A stretch of DNA of 64,000 bases, taken from NCBI RefSeq assembly GCF_000426365.1, contig NZ_AUFF01000003.1, positions 124,001 to 188,000 of the forward strand, read 5' to 3'. This document shows, piece after piece, positions 52,339 to 62,918 of the stretch. The number at the start of each line of letters is the position of its first letter. Position 1 is the first letter of the stretch. The translations under genes were made by a program, and so were the position numbers. The notes below the pieces were generated by a model. The model worked only from the letters and a program-made list of their open reading frames with translations. It was not told the origin of the DNA and ran no database searches. The stretch is from Arenimonas composti TR7-09 = DSM 18010 (GTDB taxonomy: Bacteria; Pseudomonadota; Gammaproteobacteria; Xanthomonadales; Xanthomonadaceae).

Positions 52339-54375
52339 ATGTCCTACTCGACGGAACAGATCCGCAACGTGGCCCTCGCAGGCCACCCGGGCGCCGGCAA
52401 GACCACCCTCTTCGAAGCCCTGTTGCATGCCGGCGGCACGATTCCAGCGACAGGCAGCCTGGAACGCGGCACCACGGTGTCCGACCACGATCCGATGGAA
52501 AGGGCGCGCGGGCATTCGCTGAACACGGCGATCGCCGCCATCGACCACGGCGGCTTCCACATCAACCTGATCGACACGCCCGGCTATCCGGACTTCCGTG
52601 GCCCGACCCTGTCGGCACTGTCGGCGGTGGAGACCGTCGCGATCGTCGTCGACGCGGTCGCCGGCATCGGCTGGAGCAGCCGGCGTCTGATGGAAGCCGC
52701 GAAGGCACGCGAGCTCTGCCGCGTCGTCGTGATCAACCGCATCGACGCCGACGGCGCGCGCCCGGCCGAGGTGCTGGCGGCGCTGCGCGAGGAATTCGGT
52801 CCGGAATGCCTGCCGATGAACCTGCCCGCGGACGGCGGCCGCCGCGTCGTCGACTGCTTCTTCAATCCGCAGGGCGACTCCGACCTCGGGCCGGTGGCGG
52901 ACTTCCACCAGAAGATCGTCGACCAGGTGGTCGAGATCAACGAACAGGTGATGGACCATTACCTCAGCGACGGCGAGGAAGGCCTGTCCGGCGCCGAACT
53001 GCACGACGCCTTCGAGCAGTGCCTGCGCGAGGGCCATCTGGTGCCGGTGTGTTTCGTGTCGGCGCGGACCGGCGCCGGGGTCGCCGAATTGCTGGAACTC
53101 GCGGAGAAACTGTTCCCGAATCCGGACGAGGGCAACCCGCCGGCCTTCGAGCGCAACGGCGAGCCGATCACGGCGACGCCGGATCCGCGGGCGCACGTGA
53201 TCGCCGACGTCTTCAAGATCGTCAACGACCCGTTCGTCGGCAAGCTCAGCGTGTTCCGCGTGTTCCAGGGCACGGTGCGCCGCGACAGCCAGCTGTTCGT
53301 CGACGACGGCCGCAAGCCGTTCAAGGTCGGCCACCTGTTCCGGCTGAAGGGCAAGGAACACGTCGAGATCGAGCAGGCCGTGCCCGGCGACATCGCCGCG
53401 GTCGCCAAGGTCGACGAGATCCACTTCGACGCGGTGCTGCACGACAGCCACGACGAGGACCACATCCACCTGCGCCCGATCGATTTCCCGAAGCCGATGT
53501 TCGGGCTGGCGATCGAGGCGGCCACCCGCGGCCAGGAACAGAAGCTCGCGACGGCGCTGCAGAAGCTCGCCGAGGAGGACCCGGGTTTCCACGTCGAGCA
53601 CAATGCCGAGCTCAACGAGACGGTGATCCGCGGCCTGGGCGAACTGCACCTGCGGGTGATGCTCGAGCGCATCCGCGAGCGCTACGGCGTCGAGGTGACG
53701 TCGCGTCCGCCGCGCATCGCCTACCGCGAGACCATTTCCGCGCCCGCCGAAGGTCACCACCGGCACAAGAAACAGACCGGCGGCGCCGGCCAGTTCGGCG
53801 AGGTTTTCCTGCGCATCGAGCCGCTGGAGCGTGGCAAGGGCTTCGAGTTCGTCGACGCGGTGAAGGGCGGCACGATTCCCGGCCAGTTCATTCCGGCGGT
53901 CGAGAAGGGCGTGCGCCAGGTGCTGCAGGGCGGCGCGATCGCCGGGCATCCGCTGCAGGACGTGCGCGTGACCGTCTACGACGGCAAGTACCACAGCGTC
54001 GACTCGAAGGAAGTCGCTTTCGTCGCCGCCGGCAAGCGCGCCTTCCTCGATGCGGTGCTGAAGGCGAAGCCGCAAGTGCTCGAGCCGATCGTGGAACTCA
54101 CTGTGGCGGCGCCGGAAGCGCACATGGGCGACATCACCGGCCAGCTCGCGGGCAAGCGCGCCCGCATCCACGGCACCGACGGCGGCCGAGACGGCGAAAT
54201 CGTCGTGCGCGCGCAGGTGCCGCTGTCGGAGCTCACCGATTACGCCGCCGAACTCAAGGGTGCCACCGCCGGTCGCGGCCGTTACGTGCTCGAGTTCAGT
54301 CATTACGAACCGGTGCCCGGCAACGTGCAGAAGCAACTCGTGGAGGGCTGGAAACCCCACCACGACGAGGACTGA
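52339..54375 (+). CDS. elongation factor G paralogue
   Basis: A 678-residue five-domain translational GTPase. G1 is AGHPGAGKTT, G3 is DTPGYPDF, and G4 is NRID (133-136) instead of the usual NKxD. Domain IV has GHHRHKKQTGGAGQFGEV and the C-terminal domain is complete. It is not beside ribosomal genes, and its length and G4 variant set it apart from the main EF-G. The EF-G-like/EF-G2 group is the likely family, with no settled role. Its ATG follows the repeat array by about 90 nt. Confidence 0.88.
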   Translation: MSYSTEQIRNVALAGHPGAGKTTLFEALLHAGGTIPATGSLERGTTVSDHDPMERARGHSLNTAIAAIDHGGFHINLIDTPGYPDFRGPTLSALSAVETVAIVVDAVAGIGWSSRRLMEAAKARELCRVVVINRIDADGARPAEVLAALREEFGPECLPMNLPADGGRRVVDCFFNPQGDSDLGPVADFHQKIVDQVVEINEQVMDHYLSDGEEGLSGAELHDAFEQCLREGHLVPVCFVSARTGAGVAELLELAEKLFPNPDEGNPPAFERNGEPITATPDPRAHVIADVFKIVNDPFVGKLSVFRVFQGTVRRDSQLFVDDGRKPFKVGHLFRLKGKEHVEIEQAVPGDIAAVAKVDEIHFDAVLHDSHDEDHIHLRPIDFPKPMFGLAIEAATRGQEQKLATALQKLAEEDPGFHVEHNAELNETVIRGLGELHLRVMLERIRERYGVEVTSRPPRIAYRETISAPAEGHHRHKKQTGGAGQFGEVFLRIEPLERGKGFEFVDAVKGGTIPGQFIPAVEKGVRQVLQGGAIAGHPLQDVRVTVYDGKYHSVDSKEVAFVAAGKRAFLDAVLKAKPQVLEPIVELTVAAPEAHMGDITGQLAGKRARIHGTDGGRDGEIVVRAQVPLSELTDYAAELKGATAGRGRYVLEFSHYEPVPGNVQKQLVEGWKPHHDED

Positions 54376-54454
54376 GCGGCGGTCCCGGAGTCCGGGGCAC
54401 CGGCGGCGCAGGACCTGCGGCTACACTCGCCGCATTCCCCCGCGAGGTGACCCG

Positions 54455-55219
54455 ATGCGCCCTGCCCGCCTGCTGCTGTGTGCCCTGGTGCTGTCCGGCT
54501 GCGAGCGCGCCGCGGCGCCCGATCCGTCACTGCCGCCCGCCGAGGTGGGCGCGCAGGCGGCTCCGGCCGCCACCGACGATGCGAACACCGGCGCCGACGG
54601 CGTCACCGTATCCGGCGAGCCGGTCGCCGCGCAGGACACCCTCATTCCCGACACGGCACCGGCCGCGGTGCCGCCGGCGAACGGCCTGCTGGACGGCATC
54701 GCCAGTGGCGACGACACCCTCGCTTCCCTGCGCGCGCGCTACGGCGCCGAGAATGTCGTCGAACGCGAACTGGCGGTCGGCGAAGGCGAAACGATGCCGG
54801 GCTGGGTGCTGTTCCCGGACCGGCCGACGCGCCAGCTGGAAGTCCACCTCGACGAGACCGGCGAGCATCCGGCGATGCTGGTGGCCGGCAGCGACGTCAC
54901 CGAATGGCAGCGCGCCGACGGCGTGCGCAACGGCCTCACCGCGGCCGAGCTGACGGCGATCAACGGCCGCCCGTTCTCGTTCATGGGCTTCTACTGGGAC
55001 TACGGCGGCGTGGTGATCGACTGGAAAGGCGGCGCCCTGGGCCCGGAAGACACCGTGGTGGGGCCGGTGACGCTGTGCCCGCCGCAGTTCGCCGACGAGG
55101 ACATCCCCGACGGCTACCCGGCCGGCGACGGCGAATACGCCTCCGACCTGGCGATCCTGACGACCTTCCCGCCGGTGGTCTGCGAGTTCGGCGTCGTGCT
55201 GGCGCTGCCGCCACGGTGA
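54455..55219 (+). CDS. lipoprotein of unknown function
   Basis: A 254-residue protein with a lipobox (LLLCALVLSGC), an Ala/Pro-rich linker of about 60 residues, and a globular C-terminal part with two further cysteines that could form a disulfide (VTLCPP and PPVVCEF). No family is recognised. It follows the EF-G-like gene by 79 nt. Confidence 0.75.
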   Translation: MRPARLLLCALVLSGCERAAAPDPSLPPAEVGAQAAPAATDDANTGADGVTVSGEPVAAQDTLIPDTAPAAVPPANGLLDGIASGDDTLASLRARYGAENVVERELAVGEGETMPGWVLFPDRPTRQLEVHLDETGEHPAMLVAGSDVTEWQRADGVRNGLTAAELTAINGRPFSFMGFYWDYGGVVIDWKGGALGPEDTVVGPVTLCPPQFADEDIPDGYPAGDGEYASDLAILTTFPPVVCEFGVVLALPPR

Positions 55220-55259
55220 GGGCCGACGCGGCGCCGACGCTGGTGGAACGAAGCTCCGG

Positions 55260-56255
55260 CTACTCGTAGCTCAGCTCGGTACTGCGCCCCCAGAACACCC
55301 GGTAGGCGAACACCGTGTAGCCGATGATCATCGGCAGCGTGATCGCGGCGCCGATCAGGATCACCTTCAGCGACTCCGGCGCCGCCGCGGCTTCGGAATA
55401 GACGATGCGATCGATCACCAGGTACGGGAACATGCTGTAGGCCAGTCCGGCGAAGGCGAGCACGAACAGCGCGATCGCCGCCGCGAACGGCACCCAGTCG
55501 CGCCCCGGTTCGCCGCGACGGATCCGGCGCAGGTGGTTCTCGCAGACGGCGAACACGATCGCGGTCAGCAGCGGCACCGGCAGCAGCAGGAAGAAGCCCG
55601 GCAGCGCGAACCACTTCTCGAAGATGCGCGGCGAAACGTAGGGCGTCGCGATCGACACCGCGGCGATGCCGAGCCCGGTCGCCCACAAGGCCCACCAGCC
55701 CCAGCCGGCGGCGCGCTGCACCAGCGGCCCTTCGAGTTTCAGCAGCAGCCAGGTGGCGCCCAGCAGCGCATAGCCACCGGCGAGGCAGATCGCGACGAAG
55801 GCGGCGAACAGCAGCGGTACCGCGCCGGCCTCGAAACCGAGGATCCAGCGCCCGATCATCCAGCCCTGCGCCAGCGACGCCAGCAGCGAGCCGGCGAAGA
55901 ACGCCGCATTCCACAGCCCGCGGTGCTCGTCGTGGGCCTTGCTGCGGAAGTCGAACGCGACGCCGCGCAGGATCAGCCCGACCAGCATCGCCGCGACCGG
56001 CAGGTACAACGCGCCGAGGATCACCCCGTGCGCCACCGGGAATGCGACCAGCAGCAGCCCGACGCCGAGCACCAGCCAGGTTTCGTTGGCGTCCCAGAAC
56101 GGGCCGATCGAGGCGACCATGCGGTCCTTGCCGGCGCCGTCGGCCAGCGGCACCAGCAGGCCGACGCCGAGGTCGTAGCCGTCGAGCACGACGTAGGCGA
56201 GCATCGCGATCGCCATCAGCGCGACGAAGATCAGCGGCAGGTGGGCATCGAGCAT
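55260..56255 (-). CDS. cydB: cytochrome bd-type quinol oxidase subunit II
   Basis: A 331-residue membrane protein with the CydB/CioB family pattern VLDGYDLGVG near residue 27 and FWDANETWLVLGVG. It forms the second subunit of the bd-type oxidase with CydA. The ATG at 56255 is chosen by the conserved start, and it lies 10 nt after the cydA stop. Confidence 0.94.
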   Translation of the reverse strand: MLDAHLPLIFVALMAIAMLAYVVLDGYDLGVGLLVPLADGAGKDRMVASIGPFWDANETWLVLGVGLLLVAFPVAHGVILGALYLPVAAMLVGLILRGVAFDFRSKAHDEHRGLWNAAFFAGSLLASLAQGWMIGRWILGFEAGAVPLLFAAFVAICLAGGYALLGATWLLLKLEGPLVQRAAGWGWWALWATGLGIAAVSIATPYVSPRIFEKWFALPGFFLLLPVPLLTAIVFAVCENHLRRIRRGEPGRDWVPFAAAIALFVLAFAGLAYSMFPYLVIDRIVYSEAAAAPESLKVILIGAAITLPMIIGYTVFAYRVFWGRSTELSYE

Positions 56256-56265
56256 CGCGGCCTCC

Positions 56266-57668
<1,403 letters not shown>

Positions 57669-57672
<4 letters not shown>

Positions 57673-58241
57673 GGCCGGCCACCGTAGTCGGGGGCGGCTT
57701 CCGGGCCGAGGAAGCGTTCCTTCATCTCCAGCAGTTTCGTCGCGGTCGCGCCGAGGGCCATCAGCTTCTCCAGGGTCTGTGGCGACAGCCGGCGGATCTC
57801 GGCGAACCAGTCGGTCAGCTGTTCGATCAGCGCGTGCATCTGCCGCATGCGTTCCTGAGCGTGCTTCTCCTCGGGTGAGTCCGGCGTCACCAGCAGGGCG
57901 TCGCGCAGCATCGACAGGGTCGGGTCGACCTCGCGCCGTTGCCGCTCCTCGGCCAGCGTGCGGAAGATCGCCCAGACGTCGTCGGGGGCCGAATAGAAGT
58001 CGCGGCGGTCGCCGGGCTGGTGGCTCAGGCGGACCAGGCGCCAGGAGGTGAGCTCCTTCAGCCCCATGCTGACGTTCGAGCGGCTGACCCCGAGGCGCTC
58101 GGTCAGGTCGTCGGCGGTCAGCGGTTGCGCCGAGATGAACAGCAGGGCGTAGATCTGCCCGACCGTGCGGTTGATGCCCCAGCGGCTGCCCATTTCACCG
58201 AAGTGCAGCACGAAGGACTGACTGAGCGGTGGCAGATCCAT
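57669..58241 (-). CDS. GbsR/MarR-family transcription regulator of the cyd operon
   Basis: A 190-residue protein with a winged-helix domain (ADDLTERLGVSRSNVSMGLK) and long C-terminal helices, typical of the GbsR branch of MarR regulators. It is the first gene of the operon gbsR-cydA-cydB and overlaps cydA by 4 nt. A 24-bp perfect palindrome 11 nt upstream of its ATG is the likely operator, so it probably represses its own operon. The ligand is unknown. Confidence 0.85.
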
Positions 58242-58252
58242 CACGAATCCCG

Positions 58253-58276
58253 AAGTTTCAGAAATTTCTGAAACTT
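58253..58276. promoter_or_regulatory. 24-bp perfect palindrome, probable GbsR operator
   Basis: The palindrome is AAGTTTCAGAAA joined to its exact reverse complement, in an otherwise G+C-rich region. It ends 11 nt upstream of the regulator's ATG on the minus strand. Its position at the probable transcription start suits repression of gbsR-cydAB. Confidence 0.85.
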
Positions 58277-58350
58277 TACGCCAACCCTCAGGCCGTCACC
58301 AGTGGCCACGCGGCTGCCCTCCGTCGCGCCCGGAACTCAGCCGTCGTGCG

Positions 58351-60576
58351 TCAGTTGCTGAAGCGGTAGCTGAGCTTGATGAGGATCTGGTCGGCGTCGC
58401 GCAGATCGGTGGCGTCGCCGAGCAGCTGCGCCAGCGAACGGCTGTCGGCCTGCTCGGTGAACCCGCCGCGGCCGTAGACGATGTAGAGGTCCGACAGCGG
58501 CGCCAGCTCGTAGCGCCAGCGGATCTGCAGGCCCATCTGCGCGAGGCTGAAATCGGAGAGCGGGTCGTTGCTGGCGAGCGGCCGGCCGTCACCAGCGACC
58601 CGCCAGGCCTGCTCCGCGCGCGCATCGAGGGCGATGGTCTCGAAGCGCACGCGCAGTTCCTGGCGGTCGCCGATCCGCCACTGCAGGTTGGCGCCGATGC
58701 GGGCGAATTCGGCGTCGTAGCTGCCGAGCAGGTTGCCGCCGCGCCACAGCAGCCAGTCGGGAATGCGCTGCAGCGCGAACTCGCCGCGCAGGGACAGGGT
58801 GTCGCTGATGTGCAGCGTCGGCTCGAAGCCCAGTTCCAGACCCATGCCGGAGATCCCGTCGAGGCCTTCCGCGTTCGCGCTCGCCCAGCCGTACAGCGAC
58901 CAGTGCCCGCGCCGCGGCCGCGACCGCTCCCAGAACAGGAACACCTTCTCCGGCACGCGCACGACGCCGTTGCCACGGGTGATGCGGTCGTCGTGGCCGC
59001 GGCTCCAGACGCCGATGTCGAAGAATTCGCTGCCACCGTCGCGGCGCTCGCTGACCCGGTTCACGGCGACCGCGTTGGCGATCAGCAGGCCGTGGTCATT
59101 GCGCCGCTGCGAGGCCGCCCAGCGCCATTCGTGCGACGCGAACGGCGACGATTCCGGCAGCCCGGTGCGCCGCTGCGCGAACTCGTAGCGCAGGTAGTTG
59201 AAGTCGTTGCGGTCGAGGTAGCCGAAGTCGTCGAGCTGCAGCTGATCGCCGAGGTGCAGGAAATACAGCTGCTGCCGCCGGCCTTCGCCCATCTCCCAGT
59301 CGATGCGGGTCTGGAAACCGCTGTCGCCGGTGGTGGTGCCCGCCTGCTCGATGCGGGACAACACGAGCGCCGAGGCCACGTTCCAGCCCGGCGCCGGCAC
59401 CCAGCGGTCGTCGATCGCGTAGACGCTGGCGCTGCGGTCCAGGAAGGGGCGGTCGACCCGGGTCAGCATGCCGCCGAGGTCGTGGGCGCCGAAGTCGCGG
59501 GTCGCGCGCAACGCGAGGAAGTCGCGGCCGGCGTCGTCGCCTTCGCTGGCGGCGAGCACGCCGTAGCGGGTGGCGCCGAGGCTGCCGTTGAGCTTGATCG
59601 CCGCGCGCACGTCGGCGGCGCCGCTGCCGTCGTCGGCATTGCCGCCGATGCGACGGGTATAGAGCAGGCGGCTGTTGCCGACACCGAAGCCGAAGTCGAA
59701 CAGGCCCTGGTTCTCGGTGAAGAAGGGCCGCTTGTCGCCGAAGAAGGTCTCGACCGCGCCGAAGTTCACGACCAGCGCGTCGCTCTCGACCTGGCCGAAA
59801 TCGGGATTCAGCGTCGCCGCCAGCTGGAAGCTGCCGTTCGGCTTCCAGAACAGGTCGGCGCCGGCGTCGAAGTCGGCGCGGTCGCCGACGAAATCCTGGC
59901 TGGCGACCACGTAGGGCGTCACCGCCAGCAACGACTGCTCGAAGTGCGGCACCTCGACCTTCGCGAACTGCGACAGGAAGGTCGGGCGCTGGAAACTGAT
60001 GTCCGGCCAGCCGAAACGTTCGCCGGTGCTGCCGACGACACGGTCGAGGTAGAGACCGATCGTGCGCACCCCGCCTTCGGGGCGAGCCATCGGCGCCACG
60101 TGCCAGGGGATCAGCAGCTCGACGTACCAGGCATCGGCTTCCTGGCGGGCGGCGTGCTGCCACACGCCGTCCCAGTCGGTGCTGAAGTTGCGCTCGTTGG
60201 TGATCACCTCGTCGGAGACGTCGCCGACGTTGGTGACCATCAGGTCGTAACCGGTGCGGCCGTCGCCGTCGAAGTCGACCATCACGTTGATGCGGTCGAG
60301 CTGGCCGCCCTGATCGCGGCGGGTGCGCTGGGTGGTGCGCGGCACCTCGGGCGGCTGCTCGTTGCGGAAGGCGACGGCCAGGCCTTCCGGCGTCGCCAGC
60401 ACCCAGGCCTCGGTGCGCCAGGTCGCCGGCGCGCCGGTCATCGGCTGCACCAGCACGAAGTCGGTGATGTGGCGGGCGCCGTCCCATTCGCCCGGCGCGA
60501 GGTGGCCGTCGATCTCGACCGCGGCGGCCGGCATCGCGGCGGTGAGCAGGAAGGCCAGCCAGGCGGCGCGCGTCAT
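58351..60576 (-). CDS. DUF5916-like outer-membrane beta-barrel protein with CBM9-like domain
   Basis: A 741-residue protein with a signal peptide ending PAAAVE, an N-terminal carbohydrate-binding family 9-like domain (IDGHLAPGEWDGA, VMVDFDGDGRTGYDLMV) to about residue 200, and a long beta-barrel ending in the aromatic YRFSN. Barrel family segments include NPDFGQVESDALVVNF and FFTENQGLFDFG. The function is unknown. The ATG at 60576 is chosen by the signal peptide. Confidence 0.82.
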   Translation of the reverse strand: MTRAAWLAFLLTAAMPAAAVEIDGHLAPGEWDGARHITDFVLVQPMTGAPATWRTEAWVLATPEGLAVAFRNEQPPEVPRTTQRTRRDQGGQLDRINVMVDFDGDGRTGYDLMVTNVGDVSDEVITNERNFSTDWDGVWQHAARQEADAWYVELLIPWHVAPMARPEGGVRTIGLYLDRVVGSTGERFGWPDISFQRPTFLSQFAKVEVPHFEQSLLAVTPYVVASQDFVGDRADFDAGADLFWKPNGSFQLAATLNPDFGQVESDALVVNFGAVETFFGDKRPFFTENQGLFDFGFGVGNSRLLYTRRIGGNADDGSGAADVRAAIKLNGSLGATRYGVLAASEGDDAGRDFLALRATRDFGAHDLGGMLTRVDRPFLDRSASVYAIDDRWVPAPGWNVASALVLSRIEQAGTTTGDSGFQTRIDWEMGEGRRQQLYFLHLGDQLQLDDFGYLDRNDFNYLRYEFAQRRTGLPESSPFASHEWRWAASQRRNDHGLLIANAVAVNRVSERRDGGSEFFDIGVWSRGHDDRITRGNGVVRVPEKVFLFWERSRPRRGHWSLYGWASANAEGLDGISGMGLELGFEPTLHISDTLSLRGEFALQRIPDWLLWRGGNLLGSYDAEFARIGANLQWRIGDRQELRVRFETIALDARAEQAWRVAGDGRPLASNDPLSDFSLAQMGLQIRWRYELAPLSDLYIVYGRGGFTEQADSRSLAQLLGDATDLRDADQILIKLSYRFSN

Positions 60577-60734
60577 CGAGAAGGCCTCGTCCGGGGGGCG
60601 CCGCATCCTGGCGCCTACGGAACCCATGCGGCCCGGCCCATTGGTCACGAAGATCATCGGTGTCGGCTTCCTGCGGTGGGTCGGCCGCTGGAGGGGCCGG
60701 CCGCCGGATCCGTCGACCAAGCTCGATCGCCTAC

Positions 60735-61265
60735 TCAGCCGCGGCGAGCGCCCGATTTCTTCTTCGCGGCCTTCTTCGCGGCCTTCTTCGCCGCCGGCTT
60801 GCGCTTCGGCTGCAGCATCGTGCCGGTGCAGTTGCGGGCGCCGCAACGGCAGCCCCAGAGCCGCTTGAGCGCCGGCGTGTAGCGCTCCTCGAGGACGATG
60901 CCGTAGTTGTAGGTGAGTTCCTCGCCGGCAGCGATGTCGCGCAGCGCCTCGATCCAGATCGCGTCCTGGCGGCGGTCGCCGCCGGCGGATTCCTCGAAAA
61001 CGGCCTCGCAGTTCGGCTTGCAGCTGTGATTGATCCAGCGCGCGACGTTGCCACGCACGTTGGCGTCGATCACGTAGTCGTCGTTGAGGGTGAACAGGAA
61101 GGTGTGGCCGTCTTCGGGGATCGCGCCGTACTCGGCATCGACGTCGGCGTGCGTGCGCAGGGCGCCGCGGTAGCGGATGATCCGCTCGCCCTTCTTCAGC
61201 GGGGCGATGGCGAACACGCCATTGCCGTGGATCTGGGAACGGCGGGCTTCGATCTTCTTCGACAT
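60735..61265 (-). CDS. SET-domain protein methyltransferase with lysine-rich tail
   Basis: A 176-residue protein. SET motifs are visible: RSQIHGNGVFA at the start, RWINHSCKPNC (76-86) and EELTYNYG (115-122), followed by post-SET cysteines C139, C141 and C146. The last 25 residues are a Lys/Ala/Arg-rich tail (AAKKAAKK), which resembles histone H1-like DNA-binding tails. It is expected to methylate lysine in a protein; the target in bacteria is unknown. Confidence 0.9.
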   Translation of the reverse strand: MSKKIEARRSQIHGNGVFAIAPLKKGERIIRYRGALRTHADVDAEYGAIPEDGHTFLFTLNDDYVIDANVRGNVARWINHSCKPNCEAVFEESAGGDRRQDAIWIEALRDIAAGEELTYNYGIVLEERYTPALKRLWGCRCGARNCTGTMLQPKRKPAAKKAAKKAAKKKSGARRG

Positions 61266-61370
61266 CGGTATCGGTCCGGAACGTGGGGGCGTCATTGTGG
61301 TGCATCGCGCCGCCGTGCGCAGCCCGGTGCGGCCGCGTATCCTGACGCGGCATTCACGGGGGAAGCGCGC

Positions 61371-62402
61371 ATGGATCCGGCAGCTAGCTGGCGCGAGGAG
61401 AAGCGTTCGGCCTGGCTCTACCGCGCCCTCGCCCGAGCCGAGGCCGATTCCCGCATCGCCGCGCTGTTCCGCGATCTCGCCGCCGCCGCCGACGCCCAGG
61501 CGGAAATCTGGGCGGGGCTGGCACACGACGCCGGCCAGACCCTCCCCGCCTTCGCCCCCGATGCGCGCGCCCGCCTGGTCGCGGCGCTGGCGCGACGGCT
61601 CGGACCGCGGCGGATGCGGCCGGCGCTCGCGGCGATGAAGGTGCGCGGGCTTTCCACCTACACCACCGCCCTCGCCGGCCACCTGATGCCGACCGATCCG
61701 TCGCAGGTCGGCGCCGGTCACCGTGGGGTCGGCGGCGGCAACCTGCGTGCCGCCATCTTCGGCGTCAACGACGGCCTGGTCTCGAACGCGAGCCTGGTGC
61801 TCGGCGTGGTCGGCGCCAGCGCCTCCACCGCCACCGTGCTGGCGACGGGCATTGCCGGTCTGCTCGCCGGTGCGCTGTCGATGGCCGCCGGCGAATACGT
61901 GTCGGTGCGCTCGCAGCGCGAACTGTTCGAGTACCAGATCGGGCTGGAAGCCGACGAACTGAAGAAATACCCGGAGGCCGAGGCCGAGGAACTGGCCCTG
62001 ATCTACATCGCCCGCGGCATGCCCCCGGCGGAAGCGCGCGAGTTCGCGAGCCGGCTGGTGCGCGATCCCAGGCAGGCCCTGGACGTGCTGGCACGCGAGG
62101 AACTCGGACTCAACCCGGACGATCTCGGCTCGCCGGTGGGCGCCGCGGCGTTTTCGTTCCTGTCTTTCACGGTCGGTGCGCTGGTGCCGCTGGCGCCCTT
62201 CTTCTTCGGCGCGCAGCTGCCGGGCGCGGCGATCACCGGCACCGCCCTGGCCGCCTTGGGGCTGTTCGCGACCGGTGCCGCGATGAGCCTGTTCACCGGC
62301 CGCAACCCCTGGCGCGGCGGCCTGCGCATGCTCGGCATCGGCGCGGCCGCCGGCGGCACGGTGTTCCTGATCGGCGGCCTGATCGGCGTCGACGTGGCCT
62401 GA
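61371..62402 (+). CDS. VIT/CCC1-family metal transporter with ferritin-like N-terminal domain
   Basis: A 343-residue protein. Residues 1-110 are a helical, Glu/Ala-rich rubrerythrin-like domain (EEKRSAWLYRALARAEADSR). Membrane segments with VIT signatures follow (FGVNDGLVSNASLVLGVVGA, LSMAAGEYVSVRSQREL). Such proteins export or sequester iron or manganese. Beside the suf genes, an iron role is plausible but inferred. Confidence 0.88.
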   Translation: MDPAASWREEKRSAWLYRALARAEADSRIAALFRDLAAAADAQAEIWAGLAHDAGQTLPAFAPDARARLVAALARRLGPRRMRPALAAMKVRGLSTYTTALAGHLMPTDPSQVGAGHRGVGGGNLRAAIFGVNDGLVSNASLVLGVVGASASTATVLATGIAGLLAGALSMAAGEYVSVRSQRELFEYQIGLEADELKKYPEAEAEELALIYIARGMPPAEAREFASRLVRDPRQALDVLAREELGLNPDDLGSPVGAAAFSFLSFTVGALVPLAPFFFGAQLPGAAITGTALAALGLFATGAAMSLFTGRNPWRGGLRMLGIGAAAGGTVFLIGGLIGVDVA

Positions 62403-62409
62403 GCGCCGG

Positions 62410-62438
62410 TTGAGCCGCCGCGGCTCAAACCGTACAAT
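62410..62438 (+). promoter_or_regulatory. promoter with overlapping 19-bp palindrome before the suf regulator
   Basis: TTGAGC (62410-62415) and TACAAT (62433-62438) are spaced by 17 nt, a good sigma-70 promoter. A perfect 19-bp inverted repeat, TTGAGCCGC-C-GCGGCTCAA, covers 62410-62428, i.e. the -35 box and half the spacer. This is the expected place for a repressor site; the Rrf2 regulator that follows is the obvious candidate. Confidence 0.75.
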
Positions 62439-62441
62439 TTC

Positions 62442-62460
62442 GGTCCTGATTGGCAGGACC
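62442..62460 (+). promoter_or_regulatory. hairpin in the leader of the suf regulator
   Basis: GGTCCTG and CAGGACC form a perfect 7-bp stem with a 5-nt loop (ATTGG), ending 5 nt before the ATG. It would lie in the 5' leader next to the ribosome binding site and could affect translation or be a second operator. Confidence 0.6.
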
Positions 62461-62465
62461 CCACG

Positions 62466-62914
62466 ATGCTGCGCGTCACCCGCCTGACCGACTACGCCAC
62501 CCTGGTGCTGGCCACCCTGGCCCGCGCCTCCGAGCCGATGCTGTCGGCGGCGGGCCTGGCGGAGCGTGCGCGGCTGGAGGCGACCACCGTCGCCAAGGTG
62601 CTGAAACCGCTGGTGCACGCCGGCCTGGTCGAGAGCTTCCGCGGCGCCGCCGGCGGTTACCGGCTCGCCCGCCCGCCGATGCAGGTGAGCCTGCTGGCGA
62701 TCGTCGAGGCGATCGAGGGCCCGCTCGGCATGACCGACTGCGCCGGCGACCACTCGTCCTGCGAACACGAGCCGCATTGCGACCTGCTGCCGCACTGGCG
62801 GCGCATCAACGAAGTCATCGCCGACGCGCTCGGCGCGGTGACGCTGGCGCAGCTGCTGCCGCCGGATCCGTCGCGGGCGATCCCGCTGACCCTGGCGCCG
62901 GCGAAGGAAACCGC

Positions 62915-62918
<4 letters not shown>
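62466..62918 (+). CDS. Rrf2-family regulator of the suf operon
   Basis: A 150-residue winged-helix protein ([20 protein letters not shown]) with cysteines C92, C99 and C105 in the IscR-like loop ([15 protein letters not shown]), nearly the IscR spacing, so a 2Fe-2S cluster is likely. It heads the suf operon and overlaps sufB by 4 nt. It probably represses the operon when iron-sulfur clusters are sufficient. Confidence 0.92.
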
